64,000 bases of DNA from Rhodeus uyekii. Its lineage: Eukaryota; Chordata; Actinopteri; Cypriniformes; Acheilognathidae. The number at the start of each line of letters is the position of its first letter. Within the stretch, counting starts at the first letter, position 1. The DNA is taken from contig JAWRVZ010000588.1 in the NCBI GenBank assembly GCA_037043235.1, forward strand, positions 1 through 64,000, given 5' to 3'. A program made the position numbers and the translations under genes. The notes under the pieces were generated by a model. That model saw nothing but the letters and a program-made list of their open reading frames with translations. It did no database searches and had not been told where the DNA came from. Below, one piece after another: positions 23,801 to 34,000 of this stretch.

Positions 23801-25394
23801 AAAGATGCGCATAAATGTAGGCAGATACATTTTTTTAAATCCAATCAGACCATACATTACATTGGAATCACATTTGCTGAATAAATCCTCGGTCTTTGCC
23901 TCAACAGTGAATGTGATTTGTTATTGTCATTCCACAACATTTCAAAATTTGTTTTGATCGTTCTGAAACTTTGAAAGCCAAAGTTTGCCATCAAAATGAT
24001 TTGATTTCTTACCTAGAGTGTCTCATGAATGTGTTCCCAAACACCATCCAAATGCAAGATAACATGATGGTGTTTGTGTTTCATCTGTGTGCTCTAAGAC
24101 ACGAGTCATTTGCGATATAGGAAAATAGAGCAACTTCCTTTTTTATTTATTTTGGGTTATTTTCTCAAAGTAATTTTTTTTTCTTCTCTTGAACCGAAAC
24201 ATTCGGTTGAACCGAAATATTCGCAAATATTTTTGTGATATTCTAATTTTGCACAAAGTTAAATTCGCAACTTTGAATGTGTAACTACTGACTTGAGTTT
24301 TGCGTTCCTGTGAAAACAATCAGCAAAGCTGTCTACACTGCCGTTTACACAGTCAATACTTTGTCGAATACAATGGGGGGAGTATTTAGATTAGTTTTGT
24401 TCCTTATTTACAGTGTGTATTTAGCATTACACCTACATTTATTTTTCATAAGTTTAGTAAGGTTTTTGAAAAGCCTCTTATGCTTTTATTGCAGCTAAGG
24501 CTGCGTTTATTTAATCAAAACTATAGTAAAACTGTAATGTGAAATTACAGTGTGGTGAAATACTATTACAATTTAAAAGAACTGTTTTCAGTTTTATTGT
24601 ATTTTAAAATGTAATTTATTCCTGTAAAAAAATTACTCCAGTCTTCATTGTCAAAATCATTCTAATATGCTGATTTGTTATTTATTGTCACTAATGTTGA
24701 AAATGTTTTTTTTTTGTTAGGATTGAATATGAAGTTCAAATAACAGCATTTATTTAAAATCGAATTCTTGCAACAAACCTTTAGTATCACTTTTGATCAA
24801 TTTAATGTATCAAAAACATTTGTTTTACGTCGGAAGTGAGCAGCTCAACATCTAGTAAATCTAATATAATGTGATGACGCATCTAACACGACTCTAAATT
24901 AGTAATCCCTCGCCACTTAGCGGTTCAAGTTTCGTAGTCTCTGTATGCATCGCAGATTTTTCAAAAGTATTAATCGAAAAATAAAAATTCAAAAATGCCG
25001 CCATATCGGCAGCCGTATTTCGGAAAGCAGCGTTGCCTCATTGATGTGTGAGAGAAATGGTTTCTAATCCTAGAATTGGCTGATCCTACTTCGGGGGGGT
25101 TCCAGTCCACATTAACCGCAATAAACAAGGGATTACTGTATATATGAATTAGCTATGCAACAAACGTTGTTTTTTTTTTTTTTTTATAAAATGTAATTGT
25201 TATCTTTTGTCTAACAATAACACATTTCTCTTCACCTTCAGTTGCCAGAGATGCTTCACGGTGACAGCGAAGAGCACAAACGCTGTGAGATGGGTCACTT
25301 CGTCCTGCAGAACTTGGGCATGCTCACAGGGTTCGGCATCATGCTGCTGATCGCCATCTTTGAGGATCACATCGTGATTGATTTCGGCTTCTAG
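16793..25394 (+). CDS. slc39a10: slc39a10 (ZIP10) zinc transporter, complete coding span of nine exons
   Basis: LIV-1 subfamily ZIP transporter that moves zinc into the cytosol across the plasma membrane. Coding exons: 16793-17887, 18844-19015, 19464-19639, 19723-19896, 20117-20237, 20657-20968, 21061-21141, 23289-23479, 25242-25394. All introns are GT-AG and phases match, giving 824 codons plus stop, close to the roughly 830 residues of mammalian ZIP10 as I recall it. Order: signal peptide, His-rich ectodomain, CPALLYQ motif before TM1, TM1-3, cytosolic His-rich loop, TM4 with HNFSDG, TM5 with CHELPHE, TM6-8. ZIP10 is preferred over its paralogue ZIP6 because of the TM1-TM3 wording and the neighbour dnah7. 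The ATG at 16793 directly precedes the hydrophobic signal stretch; a possible upstream in-frame ATG is listed under findings. Exon boundaries were read by eye. Confidence 0.95.
17888..18843 (+). other. slc39a10 intron
   Basis: A 956-base GT-AG intron. The distal part has a long pyrimidine tract just before the acceptor. The sequence from about 18130 to 18600 is AT-rich, and I see no annotated repeat in it. Confidence 0.6.
18844..19015 (+). CDS. slc39a10: slc39a10 exon: Cys-containing ectodomain end with CPALLYQ
   Basis: The exon follows a pyrimidine tract ending CCCCCCATCAG and ends TTCAG|GTATAA, in phase 0 and out phase 1. It encodes 57 residues beginning CLNLTELLHQYG and containing the LIV-1 hallmark CPALLYQ, followed by a third Cys (RRFCI). 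This Cys-bounded segment corresponds to the prion-like ectodomain region of ZIP5, ZIP6 and ZIP10. Confidence 0.93.
19464..19639 (+). CDS. slc39a10: slc39a10 exon: TM1 and TM2
   Basis: In phase 1, out phase 0 (CTC CCT CAC|GTAAGT). It encodes TM1 (SITIISLLSLLGVILVP) and TM2 (FLLTFLVALAVGTLSG) ending DALLHLLPH. The wording LVALAVGTLSGDALLHLLPH is characteristic of the ZIP6/ZIP10 group. Confidence 0.95.
19723..19896 (+). CDS. slc39a10: slc39a10 exon: TM2-TM3 loop and TM3
   Basis: A phase 0-0 exon of 58 codons. It starts with a short His-rich loop (SHEGHNHSHEGH) and then encodes TM3 (LAGIYLLFIIEHCIGMF). The FIIEH wording favours ZIP10 over ZIP6. The donor is CAAAAG|GTGAGA. Confidence 0.95.
20117..20237 (+). 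CDS. slc39a10: slc39a10 exon: cytosolic loop, first part
   Basis: In phase 0, out phase 1. It encodes a basic cytosolic segment with GRKLSDHKLN and a Trp-containing tail (EWLHLKPL), both conserved in ZIP10. This is the start of the large intracellular loop between TM3 and TM4. Confidence 0.9.
20657..20968 (+). CDS. slc39a10: slc39a10 exon: His-rich cytosolic loop and TM4 with HNFSDG
   Basis: In phase 1, out phase 1. The first part is an acidic, Thr-rich linker. A HGHGHGHGHSHHGHCHS cluster follows, and then TM4 (IASIAWMVIMGDG) runs into HNFSDGLAIG, one of the two metal-site motifs of the ZIP fold. The loop looks shorter than in mammalian ZIP10 as I recall it. Confidence 0.94.
21061..21141 (+). 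CDS. slc39a10: slc39a10 exon: TM5 with CHELPHE
   Basis: An 81-base exon, in phase 1 and out phase 1, with donor CTAG|GTAAGT. It encodes GAAFSANITGGISTSVAVF and then CHELPHEL. The HELPHE motif provides metal-site residues in TM5, and the preceding Cys is the LIV-1 subfamily variant. Confidence 0.95.
21142..23288 (+). other. slc39a10 intron with DNA-transposon remnant
   Basis: A 2.1 kb intron. Bases about 21660-22850 look like an old DNA element. The right end, read in reverse, is AGGGATGCACCGATATGAAC with GGCCGATACC, and related GCCGATAAAT / ATATCAGCC wording lies near 21670-21745. The left terminus is eroded. No coding sequence was found. Confidence 0.45.
23289..23479 (+). CDS. slc39a10: slc39a10 exon: TM6 and TM7
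   Basis: In phase 1, out phase 0. It encodes GDFAVLLKAGMSVKQAIVYN, TM6 (LSALMAYAGMVIGTAVG) and TM7 (WIFAVTAGMFLYVALVDM). An NVTS sequence between the helices is a possible N-glycosylation site, if that loop is extracellular. Confidence 0.95.
24495..24850. repeat. Dispersed cyprinid-type repeat
   Basis: It starts AAGGCTGCGTTTATTTAATC and includes ACTCCAGTCTTCATTGTCA and TTTTGATCAATTTAATGTATC. These blocks are shared with copies at 33415 and 40508. Confidence 0.65.
24900..25138. mobile_element. Small TIR element with AGTAATCCCTCG ends
   Basis: The left end AGTAATCCCTCGCCACTTAG and the right end in reverse, CAGTAATCCCTTGTTTATTG, are related inverted termini. It is 239 bp with no coding capacity. 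The ends resemble those of the larger elements at 29127 and 29923. Confidence 0.5.
25242..25394 (+). CDS. slc39a10: slc39a10 last coding exon: TM8 and stop
   Basis: A phase 0 exon of 50 codons plus TAG (25392-25394). It begins LPEMLHGDSEEH, encodes TM8 (LGMLTGFGIMLLIAIF) and ends EDHIVIDFGF, matching the short extracellular C-terminus of the family. Confidence 0.95.
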   Translation: MPEMLHGDSEEHKRCEMGHFVLQNLGMLTGFGIMLLIAIFEDHIVIDFGF

Positions 25395-27585
25395 CTGGAG
25401 ACTGAGACCAGGAAATGTCATTCAGCTACATTCACACACGTGCTTTGCCCTAAAGTGGCTTTGTTTTGTGATGGTACAGTCTTGCAAGCATGTCTCAGAA
25501 GACAGCATCAGTAGCTCACCGTGGACATGGACATCCAAACAAACATGTTTACATTGAATCTTCTCTCATCTCCTCCTCTCTAGGCCACCCAAAACGGTTA
25601 CTTGTCATCTTCAAGTTCTTTTGTAGATGGAGTTTCTGGACCGATCTCTTCTGTCATCGTTATTTTTCTTTTGAGTACGCATGATGTATGTATGTCCAGT
25701 CAGATATATACACAGCACACAAGAAATACTTCCTATTGTTTGAGTTATCCCTTTATTATTGTAGTGTTATTTAGGACTGTGTCCTAGAGAGAAGCAGCTA
25801 TTCATCAGTCACCCATTTAGTATGTTTAGCTCTTTCATTCAGACGTATTGTATCTAGTAGTCCATTCATTTGTGACTGGTGCGTTGTGCTGTGTATGTCT
25901 AGTGTCGCAACATCGTGTCAGGCGCTACAGCAGAGCCCAACTGGCATCAACTCTGCAGACTTTTTTTATATTTATTGAGAAGTACTGGTCAGTATTGTGT
26001 GCCAGGATCATAAGAAACGCCACACGTGATGCGCTCTAAAGAGCTCTTCTTTACTGGTTTGCTTCTTTGATGGAGATGGGAGTATCCCCAGTCTTAGACT
26101 TAATTTGGTCGATTTTTCTTTTCCTTTCTGTTATTGGCTAAGATTGTAGAGTTTTGCCAACTTTGAACATTTGAAGAAAAAGGTATGCAATAGTGTTATG
26201 AATAATCTTTGACACAGTGCTGCCGAAAGACCGATTACATTCAGAAGGTCGGATGAATAGTGACTGAACAACTCCAGTATTAAAGCTAATGTTAAAGCAC
26301 TGTGATTTTACATGAAGAACAACTCACTGAGCATATCTGTACATCAAGGAACGCATTATTTTTCTTTTGGGAGTCTGTTTGTTCATTGATAACTTTTATC
26401 ATGATATAAACTACTTTATGAATATAAACACAAGCTGATTATCATATCCAAATGTTGTAAATGATGTTGTTACGGTTGAAGTTCATTAAATAATTATGTT
26501 CCCCAAAGGAGATTTGCTACTGAAGACACATTTTTGTTGAACATGCTGGCATTTTGTTACTTTATTTGAACTATAGTACGTGTTTGGTATTACGGGATAG
26601 TTTGTGATAAGTCTGCAACTTTTATTCACTGACCATCTAAAACTCACTTTGCATACAAAGTTTGGGAGAAACATTCCATTTTTTTGACATGGAACACTCA
26701 TCGTTGCTATTGAAATTAATGCACATTTAAATGATTGGCCTTATGTGAACCTGTGCGAAAGTCTGATTTCAATCAACTCTATAGAGCATCTGTTAATCCT
26801 GTCCCCTTGTTCATGTGATTCTTGTTTAATGAGTGTGCAACATTTTGATTGTGCCAAATATGGTCTGTTTCTGAATTTGCGCACAAGCGCTGCCTGTGCC
26901 CGCAGTCGCCTCTATACATTCCACTTGCTGTGTTCGCTGCTTGAATCCTCTATCGTTGGTGGGGCATGTTATGTGATTCATTCTTATCCTGTCACCATGT
27001 GACATCCATTTATTTGTCTCTCGTGGGTGTGTATCATTATTAATTGCGTTCATCAAATGTACTTGATTGGATGGAAACATGCATGAAGCAAACTGTCGAG
27101 TTGAGAAGTGTTGCTCTAGATTTTCCTCTTTCCCCGAAGTACTTTTTTACGGCTTGAATGTAAAGCAATTGAGTTTGGGGGTCAAGTGAGCAAACCTAAT
27201 CACAGTCTTAGATCTAAATCTTGTGTATATGTCAGTGAAACGAAGTTGTCCATTTTGTTAAACTAATATTTGAGGAAAACTGCTCTAAAGCTCAAACGAA
27301 ACACCTTGGTTACATGGTACAAAGAAATAAACTCGAAACAAAAATGACGCACACCAATTTTCTTCATGCTTTACATTGTATTTCCAAAAAAGACCATCCA
27401 GATAATTACTTGCATTTTACTTTGTCAATTTTGACAGAACTATTTTTTTTGTGTGTGTGAAAAAAACAAAACCTTTGATTAGTCGACTTGGATGTTAAAG
27501 CATTTTCAATACATTTGCCATTCTTGCTGATTGTATGTGCATTTCTTTGCCAGAAGTGGAAAATAAAGTTTGCAAAGCCTACTTT
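25395..27585 (+). other. slc39a10: slc39a10 3' untranslated region
   Basis: The 2.2 kb after the stop has only short unrelated ORFs, no recognised repeat and no further exon. Two AATAAA signals fit a ZIP10 3' end: 27326-27331 and 27562-27567. The exact cleavage site is inferred. Confidence 0.6.
27562..27567 (+). terminator. Candidate poly(A) signal for slc39a10
   Basis: AATAAA in GGAAAATAAAGTTTGC, the last plus-strand signal before the convergent dnah7 3' end. An alternative AATAAA lies at 27326-27331. Confidence 0.5.
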
Positions 27586-27644
27586 GAGTTTCAGCTTATT
27601 AAAATACTCTATGAAAATATTTGTTTGAATCTATATTTAATCGA

Positions 27645-27650
27645 TTTATT
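27645..27650 (-). terminator. Candidate poly(A) signal for dnah7
   Basis: TTTATT on the plus strand reads AATAAA on the minus strand, about 200 bases after the dnah7 stop codon. A short 3' UTR is inferred. Confidence 0.45.
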
Positions 27651-27851
27651 TTTATAAATGTATTATTACTATGGATCGTGTTTTGCATTTTGAATTTAGA
27701 GCTAGGAAGACTTTTAAGTGCGTGTTAAATGGTATATTGTCTTGAAACAGAAACCTCTCTGAACTCATATTTAATGGTATATCTAAAACATTTACCCACA
27801 GCTAGTTCTCTGAAGAGTCAAGTGAAGGATACTTGTTGCAGAGCAGCATCT

Positions 27852-28058
27852 CTACGAGTTTAGCTGACACAGCAAGGCCACTCCACGACGGATCCAGTGC
27901 TCTGGAGGCACGTCTGAATTCAGGTTCATTGCAATGACGTAGTTGGTGGAGTGTCCTGTGGTGGAAAGGGTTCCTCGTCTCTCACTGGTCTTGTAGACAG
28001 GAGAGAGGTAGCATTGCCGCTCTGGAACATCCTGCTTCTTCATGGGCTTCAGCCAGAT
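27852..28058 (-). CDS. dnah7: dnah7 last coding exon and stop
   Basis: 68 codons plus TAG, phase 0. It encodes IWLKPMKKQD, CYLSPVYKTSERRGTLSTTG and WIRRGVALLCQLNS at the end, the canonical dynein heavy-chain C-terminus. Confidence 0.97.
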   Translation of the reverse strand: MWLKPMKKQDVPERQCYLSPVYKTSERRGTLSTTGHSTNYVIAMNLNSDVPPEHWIRRGVALLCQLNS

Positions 28059-31000
28059 CTGCAGACAGACAGTATGAAGTGTAGTTGAGAACCAGTTTCT
28101 TTGCTCTAAAATCTGCTTTGATTCATATGCAAATATGAAATTTCAGTGTAATGGGATGTGGTTGGTTATTTCAACATTTCTAGCGTAATAAGAGGAGAGG
28201 GATTTTTGTTCAGCTTTAAAAAGAGTCACTAAAAATATGCTGGTGAATAAACATTATATTTTCCCTTGTTGATAATCTAACCCATTTTCCTTGGCTTGGC
28301 ATCCAAGATAACTGTAAAACAAAGAAAGCTGTCACCAAATACAAATTCAAACCCCTTTATCAGAAACACTTAATATACCTCAGAAATAAAGGGGTACATA
28401 AAAAAAAAGTATGCGTGTATTTATTCCCAGTGTTTCAGATAAAATGCTTTTGGCTGAAATTAATAAAGGCCTTCAAAGGAAATTTGCATTTCAAAGTTTT
28501 ACCGTAAGTAACAACTGCATGTTTAATTAAGTTTAGCTCTTGTCGAAAACTTATTTTGGTAATGAGTTGTCCTGAATTGTCTGAATATTAAACAGCAGTG
28601 AATGCATTTCTTATTGTGGCAACGTCCATTGTGCAGAATTAAAAAGACACAATTAGTAGAAGTCTTTTTCTTTCAATATCTCACCTGCCATATATAGACA
28701 TATGATCTCCCTTCCCGTACTGCATTTAAATACAAAATAACATTTCTAAATTGTAGAGATTGTAGAAATTCTTCAAGGAGGCCCCAAGATGATTTAGTTA
28801 AGTTATATGGTGATGAAAAGAGTCATCTTCAAGGGAAAAAAAGGGTTGTCTGTACAGACTCTGCGGGATATAAGTCTGCTGAAGTTCAGATTTTCCTTGA
28901 AGTGTATTTTGCATGTATTTTAATTTGCCACTGAAGACAGAATAAAGCACTTCTTTAGTTGCATTGCGGCAGCACTGAGATTAAAGTCAACATATTTATT
29001 TTCTTAACTCTCTCCCTCTCACTGGCCGCTTCCCCGCCATTGAAGCAATTTTCTGGCTTTCTGTGTTTTCACTGTTATACGGTAGGGGGCGCTATTACAA
29101 ATCTTCTAAGAGTACAGATCAAAATACAGTAATACCTTGGTTTACGAGTGACTTAGTATACGAGCAAATCGGTATACGAGCATGGAAAGTAAAATCGGTG
29201 TACGAGCATTGTTTCAGTGTGCGAGAAAAATATTCCCTCGCCCACGCGCATTTTTGTGTGGAAATATCCTAACGACAGCCTCTCACAAAACAGTCACACG
29301 GTTCCAACCCCTTTATCACCCCTTAACTTGTTCATTCTCTCAACTTTGCTCGGTTTGGTTGGTATCACCACAGTCAGAGCCGGCCCGTCCAACAGGCGAT
29401 ACAGGCGGTCGCCTGGGGCCCCGCTTTGATTTGAGGGCCCCGCGACCCGCACATGATGTCACACATTTGTAGAAGTTTTATTTTTTTCAAACGTCCACTC
29501 ATAGTAGGAGTTGTCATATGTCAATTACAACGATTTAGAAGTGCACAGACCCGATCAAACACCATACAATTCACAATGACGGTGAGCAAAATATAAAACA
29601 TATTTTATTAAAAGAATATCTCTGAATAATTCATACATGACAAATAGCTGAAAACGATAATAATAAAAATAAAAAAACTGTCTAAATAAAAGCGGAAAAA
29701 AGATTAGAAACATACACAGCAGCACCACACTCTATTTAGCATAACACCTCCCGCAATAGGCTATTGGATGAACTAGAATGTCGTAACGTATTCCTAGTAG
29801 AGATTCCACATTTTCCACTTAGCCACATATCTCTGTAAATTCCTTTCGATATATACTCAAGAAAGTGTCTTAAATAAGTCTTATATAACGTCATAAGTCT
29901 GGTTGCTATTTTGATCGAGGTACAGTGTTACCTCGAGATACGAAATTAATCCGTTCCGAGGCGGACTTCGTATAATGAGTTTTTCGTTTCTTGGAACACA
30001 TTTTACATGTAAAATGTCTAATCCGTTCCAAGCCCTCCAAAAACACCCCATTAAAATGCAAAATTGTTGTCGTCGGCAGTATTCGAAGCTGCGCAGAGAA
30101 ACCCCAGTGGATCCATAGTTCATCGCCTTAACCTCTCAGCCATGTCCGAATCACACTTGAAAACTTATTTAAATCAAACTTAATTAAAGTTTTATAACAA
30201 TGTATACACTTAAACATTGAAATTGTATTTTTTGTGCTCTCTTCTCGCTGTTTTTACACCAGTGGGCTCAATTTTTTTATCTCGCCTAGGGCCCCACAAC
30301 CCTTCGGGCCGGCACTGACCACAGTCATACTTTTATAAGTAATTTACAGCGCTTTTACCTCGTGTTGTTAACATTAATTGTGATCGCTATTGTTCACATA
30401 GTGAAATATATACGTATAGTACAGCAAATAAAATGAAGATAGGAATTTCTCCCTCTAAGCAGTAACACCCCGCCCCGCTCCCCCCTCCTCCCTCCCCCTC
30501 CTGTCGTCTCCATCACGCCAGCAGCGACGCTACTCAAAGCTAAAGTGCGTGTTACAGTAAATTGTCAAGCATTTTTAGAGTTTAATTGTCAATTATTAAT
30601 TAGTATTTATATGAGATCCTAATGGTTATAATTTTAACTGTAATTAATAGGGTAAAACAAAACAAATATTTAAAATGGGCATTTATGGTCGTGTGGAACG
30701 AATCGATTGATTTTTAGTGCATTCTTTTGGGGGAAAATTTTTAGGTGTACAAGAATTGTGGGTTACGAGCTCGCTCTTGGAACGAATTAAACTCGAAATA
30801 AACCGAGGTATTAATGCACATAAAATAACAACCTCCAACATTAAACTACATATAAATCAAAAAGGCTTAACGTTACAAAATGAAATGTGGACTCGAGGAC
30901 AAGCTATATGACTGTGCGAGCATTAGGGGTGTTGATGAACTCGATTTACTCCATCTATGTTTGCACCATCGTTCAGAATATGATCTGGATGAAGTCTGAC

Positions 31001-34000
31001 AAACACTCTCAGAATTTTGCTAAAAATTTTGCTTCTCTTTTAAACTTCTCTTTTAAATTCAAGTGTTAATAAAAAAGAATGCATGATTTTGTTTAAAAGC
31101 AGAGGGTCTGTTCTTTATTTTGATTATATATATATATATATATTGCATGTTTAGATATTCATACAAACAAATATTCTGGGGGCCATGAAAGGTTTGTGAA
31201 AATGATGCTAGAAGCGGCTGGCAACCTTTTAAAATAAAAGCTGGCAGGGAAAGAGTTAATACATCATCAATACAAATGTTTTTTTGTTCCTTGTTGAATA
31301 TTATGGTTGAGTAGGGAATGCTGTTTCATGCTGACTTTAAATGTTTATAGTGGATTCAACAGAAGAACTTTTGTTGTGGATTGACTTTTTCCACATATGG
31401 CACATGATAACAACCAATCATTTCATGCTTTTATAACCGGACTAATCCGAAGACTGAAGAGAAGAAGCTGAACGTCTGCACATATGATTTAGCCTCTCTG
31501 TGCAGGGAATAATTTTTGTATCATTATTTCCCTTGATTCTAATATTTTGCATGCTGCTTGAAAATGTATTTTTTTTCTGATGACTGCTTCTTGTTTCCAT
31601 AGTTACTGTTATAGTTTGCCTGCAAGCAAACATATTTTTTGAATTGCATTGGAACTTTTGAATTGCACAAGTATTTCTAAGTTTAATACATTTTTCAACC
31701 GACTGATCATTACAGTGGAATGACTTTCTCGTGACTCGAATCTCTGTTTGTAATACCGGAGGATATGCATGATGTCATCAGCCTTATTTCAATGAGATTA
31801 TACATTTTACAGTCTCTCACCACAGGCATGGTGTCATGCAGGATTTTGGGGAAAGACTCTGACAAGCGTTTTGTTCTCCGATCCCAGCGAGCACCATCTA
31901 AGAAAAGGCCACGGATGTAAACACCTGAAAGAAGTACAAATACAAAAAGTACAGAGGATTAATTATTAGAAAAAGTATGGGTACTGCATGAAGTCACAAT
32001 ATCTAATTAAAAAAAGTCAGTTCCATACAGGAAACGCACAGGAAATGTTTATTCTCCAATGTTCCTATTGTGCAAGCTTATAGCAAACTGAACTAAACCT
32101 GATGATATAAAACTTGTTACCTGAAATTTATACAACTTCAGCAATGGCTATCATTAAAACATATTGCTTTAGGTCAAAGACTGTGTTGTTGTGACTAATG
32201 TGATGTGTCATTACAATGACAGGTGTTTTGAAAGGCTTGTCGGCTCAGAAAGATTTAAAATGCTTCATTTTTGCATTCAAAATATAAGAGAATTCAGTTT
32301 GTCGAAATAATACTTCAATAATGAAGTACTTTACACATACACACTAACTAAAAACTCCCATTTGATACACTGACTGAACTATGAAAAATTAAGTAGACAC
32401 AATAAAGAATCTGTTGAAGTCAAACACACACATAAACGGCCTCATGCAGTGTGTGATGGCCTCAGAGAGATGGGTTTCCTCGGGAGAGATGCTCATCATG
32501 TACTGATGAAAGAGCAGCAGGGGTCTGATGTCAGAGCACCGTAATGTTGACTCTGATTGATGGCACTCAGCCGCGGCGAGGGGTTAATGAAACCGTGCGC
32601 CTCTCATTCCCTTTGTCACTTGTAACCCATTTCCCTCTCATATATTTTACATTTCATGCTTGTCAATACTCTCTTTCTTTTCCTTCTCTCGCTTTATCTT
32701 TCTCACCATCCTCTGGGGGTTGTTTGTACTCCTTGTCCTCCATGACTTCAAAGTCAAAGCTGAGCAGGTCAATGGGGATGGTGTATTTTCGGGCAAAATT
32801 CTGCTGGCTTCCAGTGAGAAAGGCCTGAGTGAAAAAAAAGCCGGACATCCAGAACACTGCAGGTGTGCCATCCATGTACCAGTCCTGTGTGGGTGACACA
32901 GATGATACTACTATTAAATACCAAAATCAACAATTACAAACATCAACTGACTCTAAAGGCATAACTTGAAGGACAAACCGAGTTTTGGAATGTAACAGAC
33001 TCGAAGTATTTTTTTCTTTTATTGAATGGAAGGGCACTTGTATAATGCATTTACAATACAGTCTTTGCAAAGCACTGAATGAGACAGTGAGTCAGTTGCA
33101 TTTCATGTGATTTTCCCGTGGCTCACAATGCACACTAGAATGCTTTCTGCTTCATCTGCTTTACGAACGTGCACTTGAGAATCCCAACGGCTCACTGGGA
33201 AAAAAACTGCTTTGAAGCAAAGACTTGCATTGATCAGAAGAATTCTTATTTTGTACAGAACTGTGGTTATCAAATTCAAATATATAGCACACATTATTGA
33301 TGAAAGTAAGAAAAGAAAGGTTTTTGCTCTCATACATTACAATTCTTTAATGCTGATTTAGGGCATTTCATATTAGTATCAAGTTTGAAAACAGTTTATA
33401 TTATTAATACTTAATATTTGTGTGTAAACCGTGTTTTTCTGAATTGTTTGAGTATGAAGTTCAAAAGAACAATTTTCTTTTGTACAACTAGAAATGCCTT
33501 TAACTGTTGATCAATTTAATACAGCCTTGTGTAATAAAAGTATTAATTTCTTTAAAAGCTAAATCTTAATGACCCCAAACTTTTAAACGGTAGTGTGATT
33601 GTAGTCATTTATTTTGACTAAGCAATTATATATATGCTTTATCACTGTAGAGTTTACCTGTAAAAACTTAAGTCTTTCAAGAAAGTCGCTGATGTAGCTT
33701 CCCAGTGGTTTGAGGCTGGGATACGACTTCTTCATCCACATGGCAGGGATGCGGCCCTTCAGAATGCTGCTCACTACTTCTTCAAGATCAGAAGACATAA
33801 CCACCAATCCCTATGTCAAGATGCACACATGCATTCATTCATTACCTTGATTGTATTATATATGATGATCAAAATTGCATGGAAATTTACGTCACCCATT
33901 GAAATTCCTCATTGGGGTTATATTTATAACATATTGGCATTTTCTATTTTAAGGAAAAATAATGTTGTCATTTTCTTCATCTTCCTTAGGGCTGGTTTAA

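Larger units (their letters stand above)
23480..25241 (+). other. slc39a10 last intron with repeats
   Basis: It holds a palindromic AACCGAAACATTCGGTTGAA patch near 24190, a dispersed cyprinid repeat (24495-24850) and a small TIR element (24900-25138). The remainder is AT-rich, with nothing recognised. Confidence 0.55.
29375..30317. mobile_element. hAT-like element (943 bp) inserted in the outer element
   Basis: Ends are CAGAGCCGGCCCGTCC and, in reverse, CAGTGCCGGCCCGAAGG, followed inside by GGGGCCC blocks on both sides. A perfect 8-bp duplication, ACCACAGT, occurs at 29367-29374 and 30318-30325. It is non-autonomous. Confidence 0.85.
29127..30816. mobile_element. Outer TIR element of the nested stack
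   Basis: The left end CAGTAATACCTTGGTTTACG and the right end in reverse, CATTAATACCTCGGTTTATT, are inverted termini. Repeated GTATACGAGC / GTGTACGAGC wording follows the left end, and GTTACGAGCTCGCTC precedes the right end. A hAT-like element sits inside. No transposase reading frame was found. Confidence 0.55.
28059..31820 (-). other. dnah7 last intron with nested transposons
   Basis: A 3.8 kb intron. Bases 29127-30816 are a stack of mobile elements (separate entries), and a (TA)n run lies near 31125-31142. The remaining stretches 28059-29100 and 31150-31820 show no exon or recognised repeat. Confidence 0.6.
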
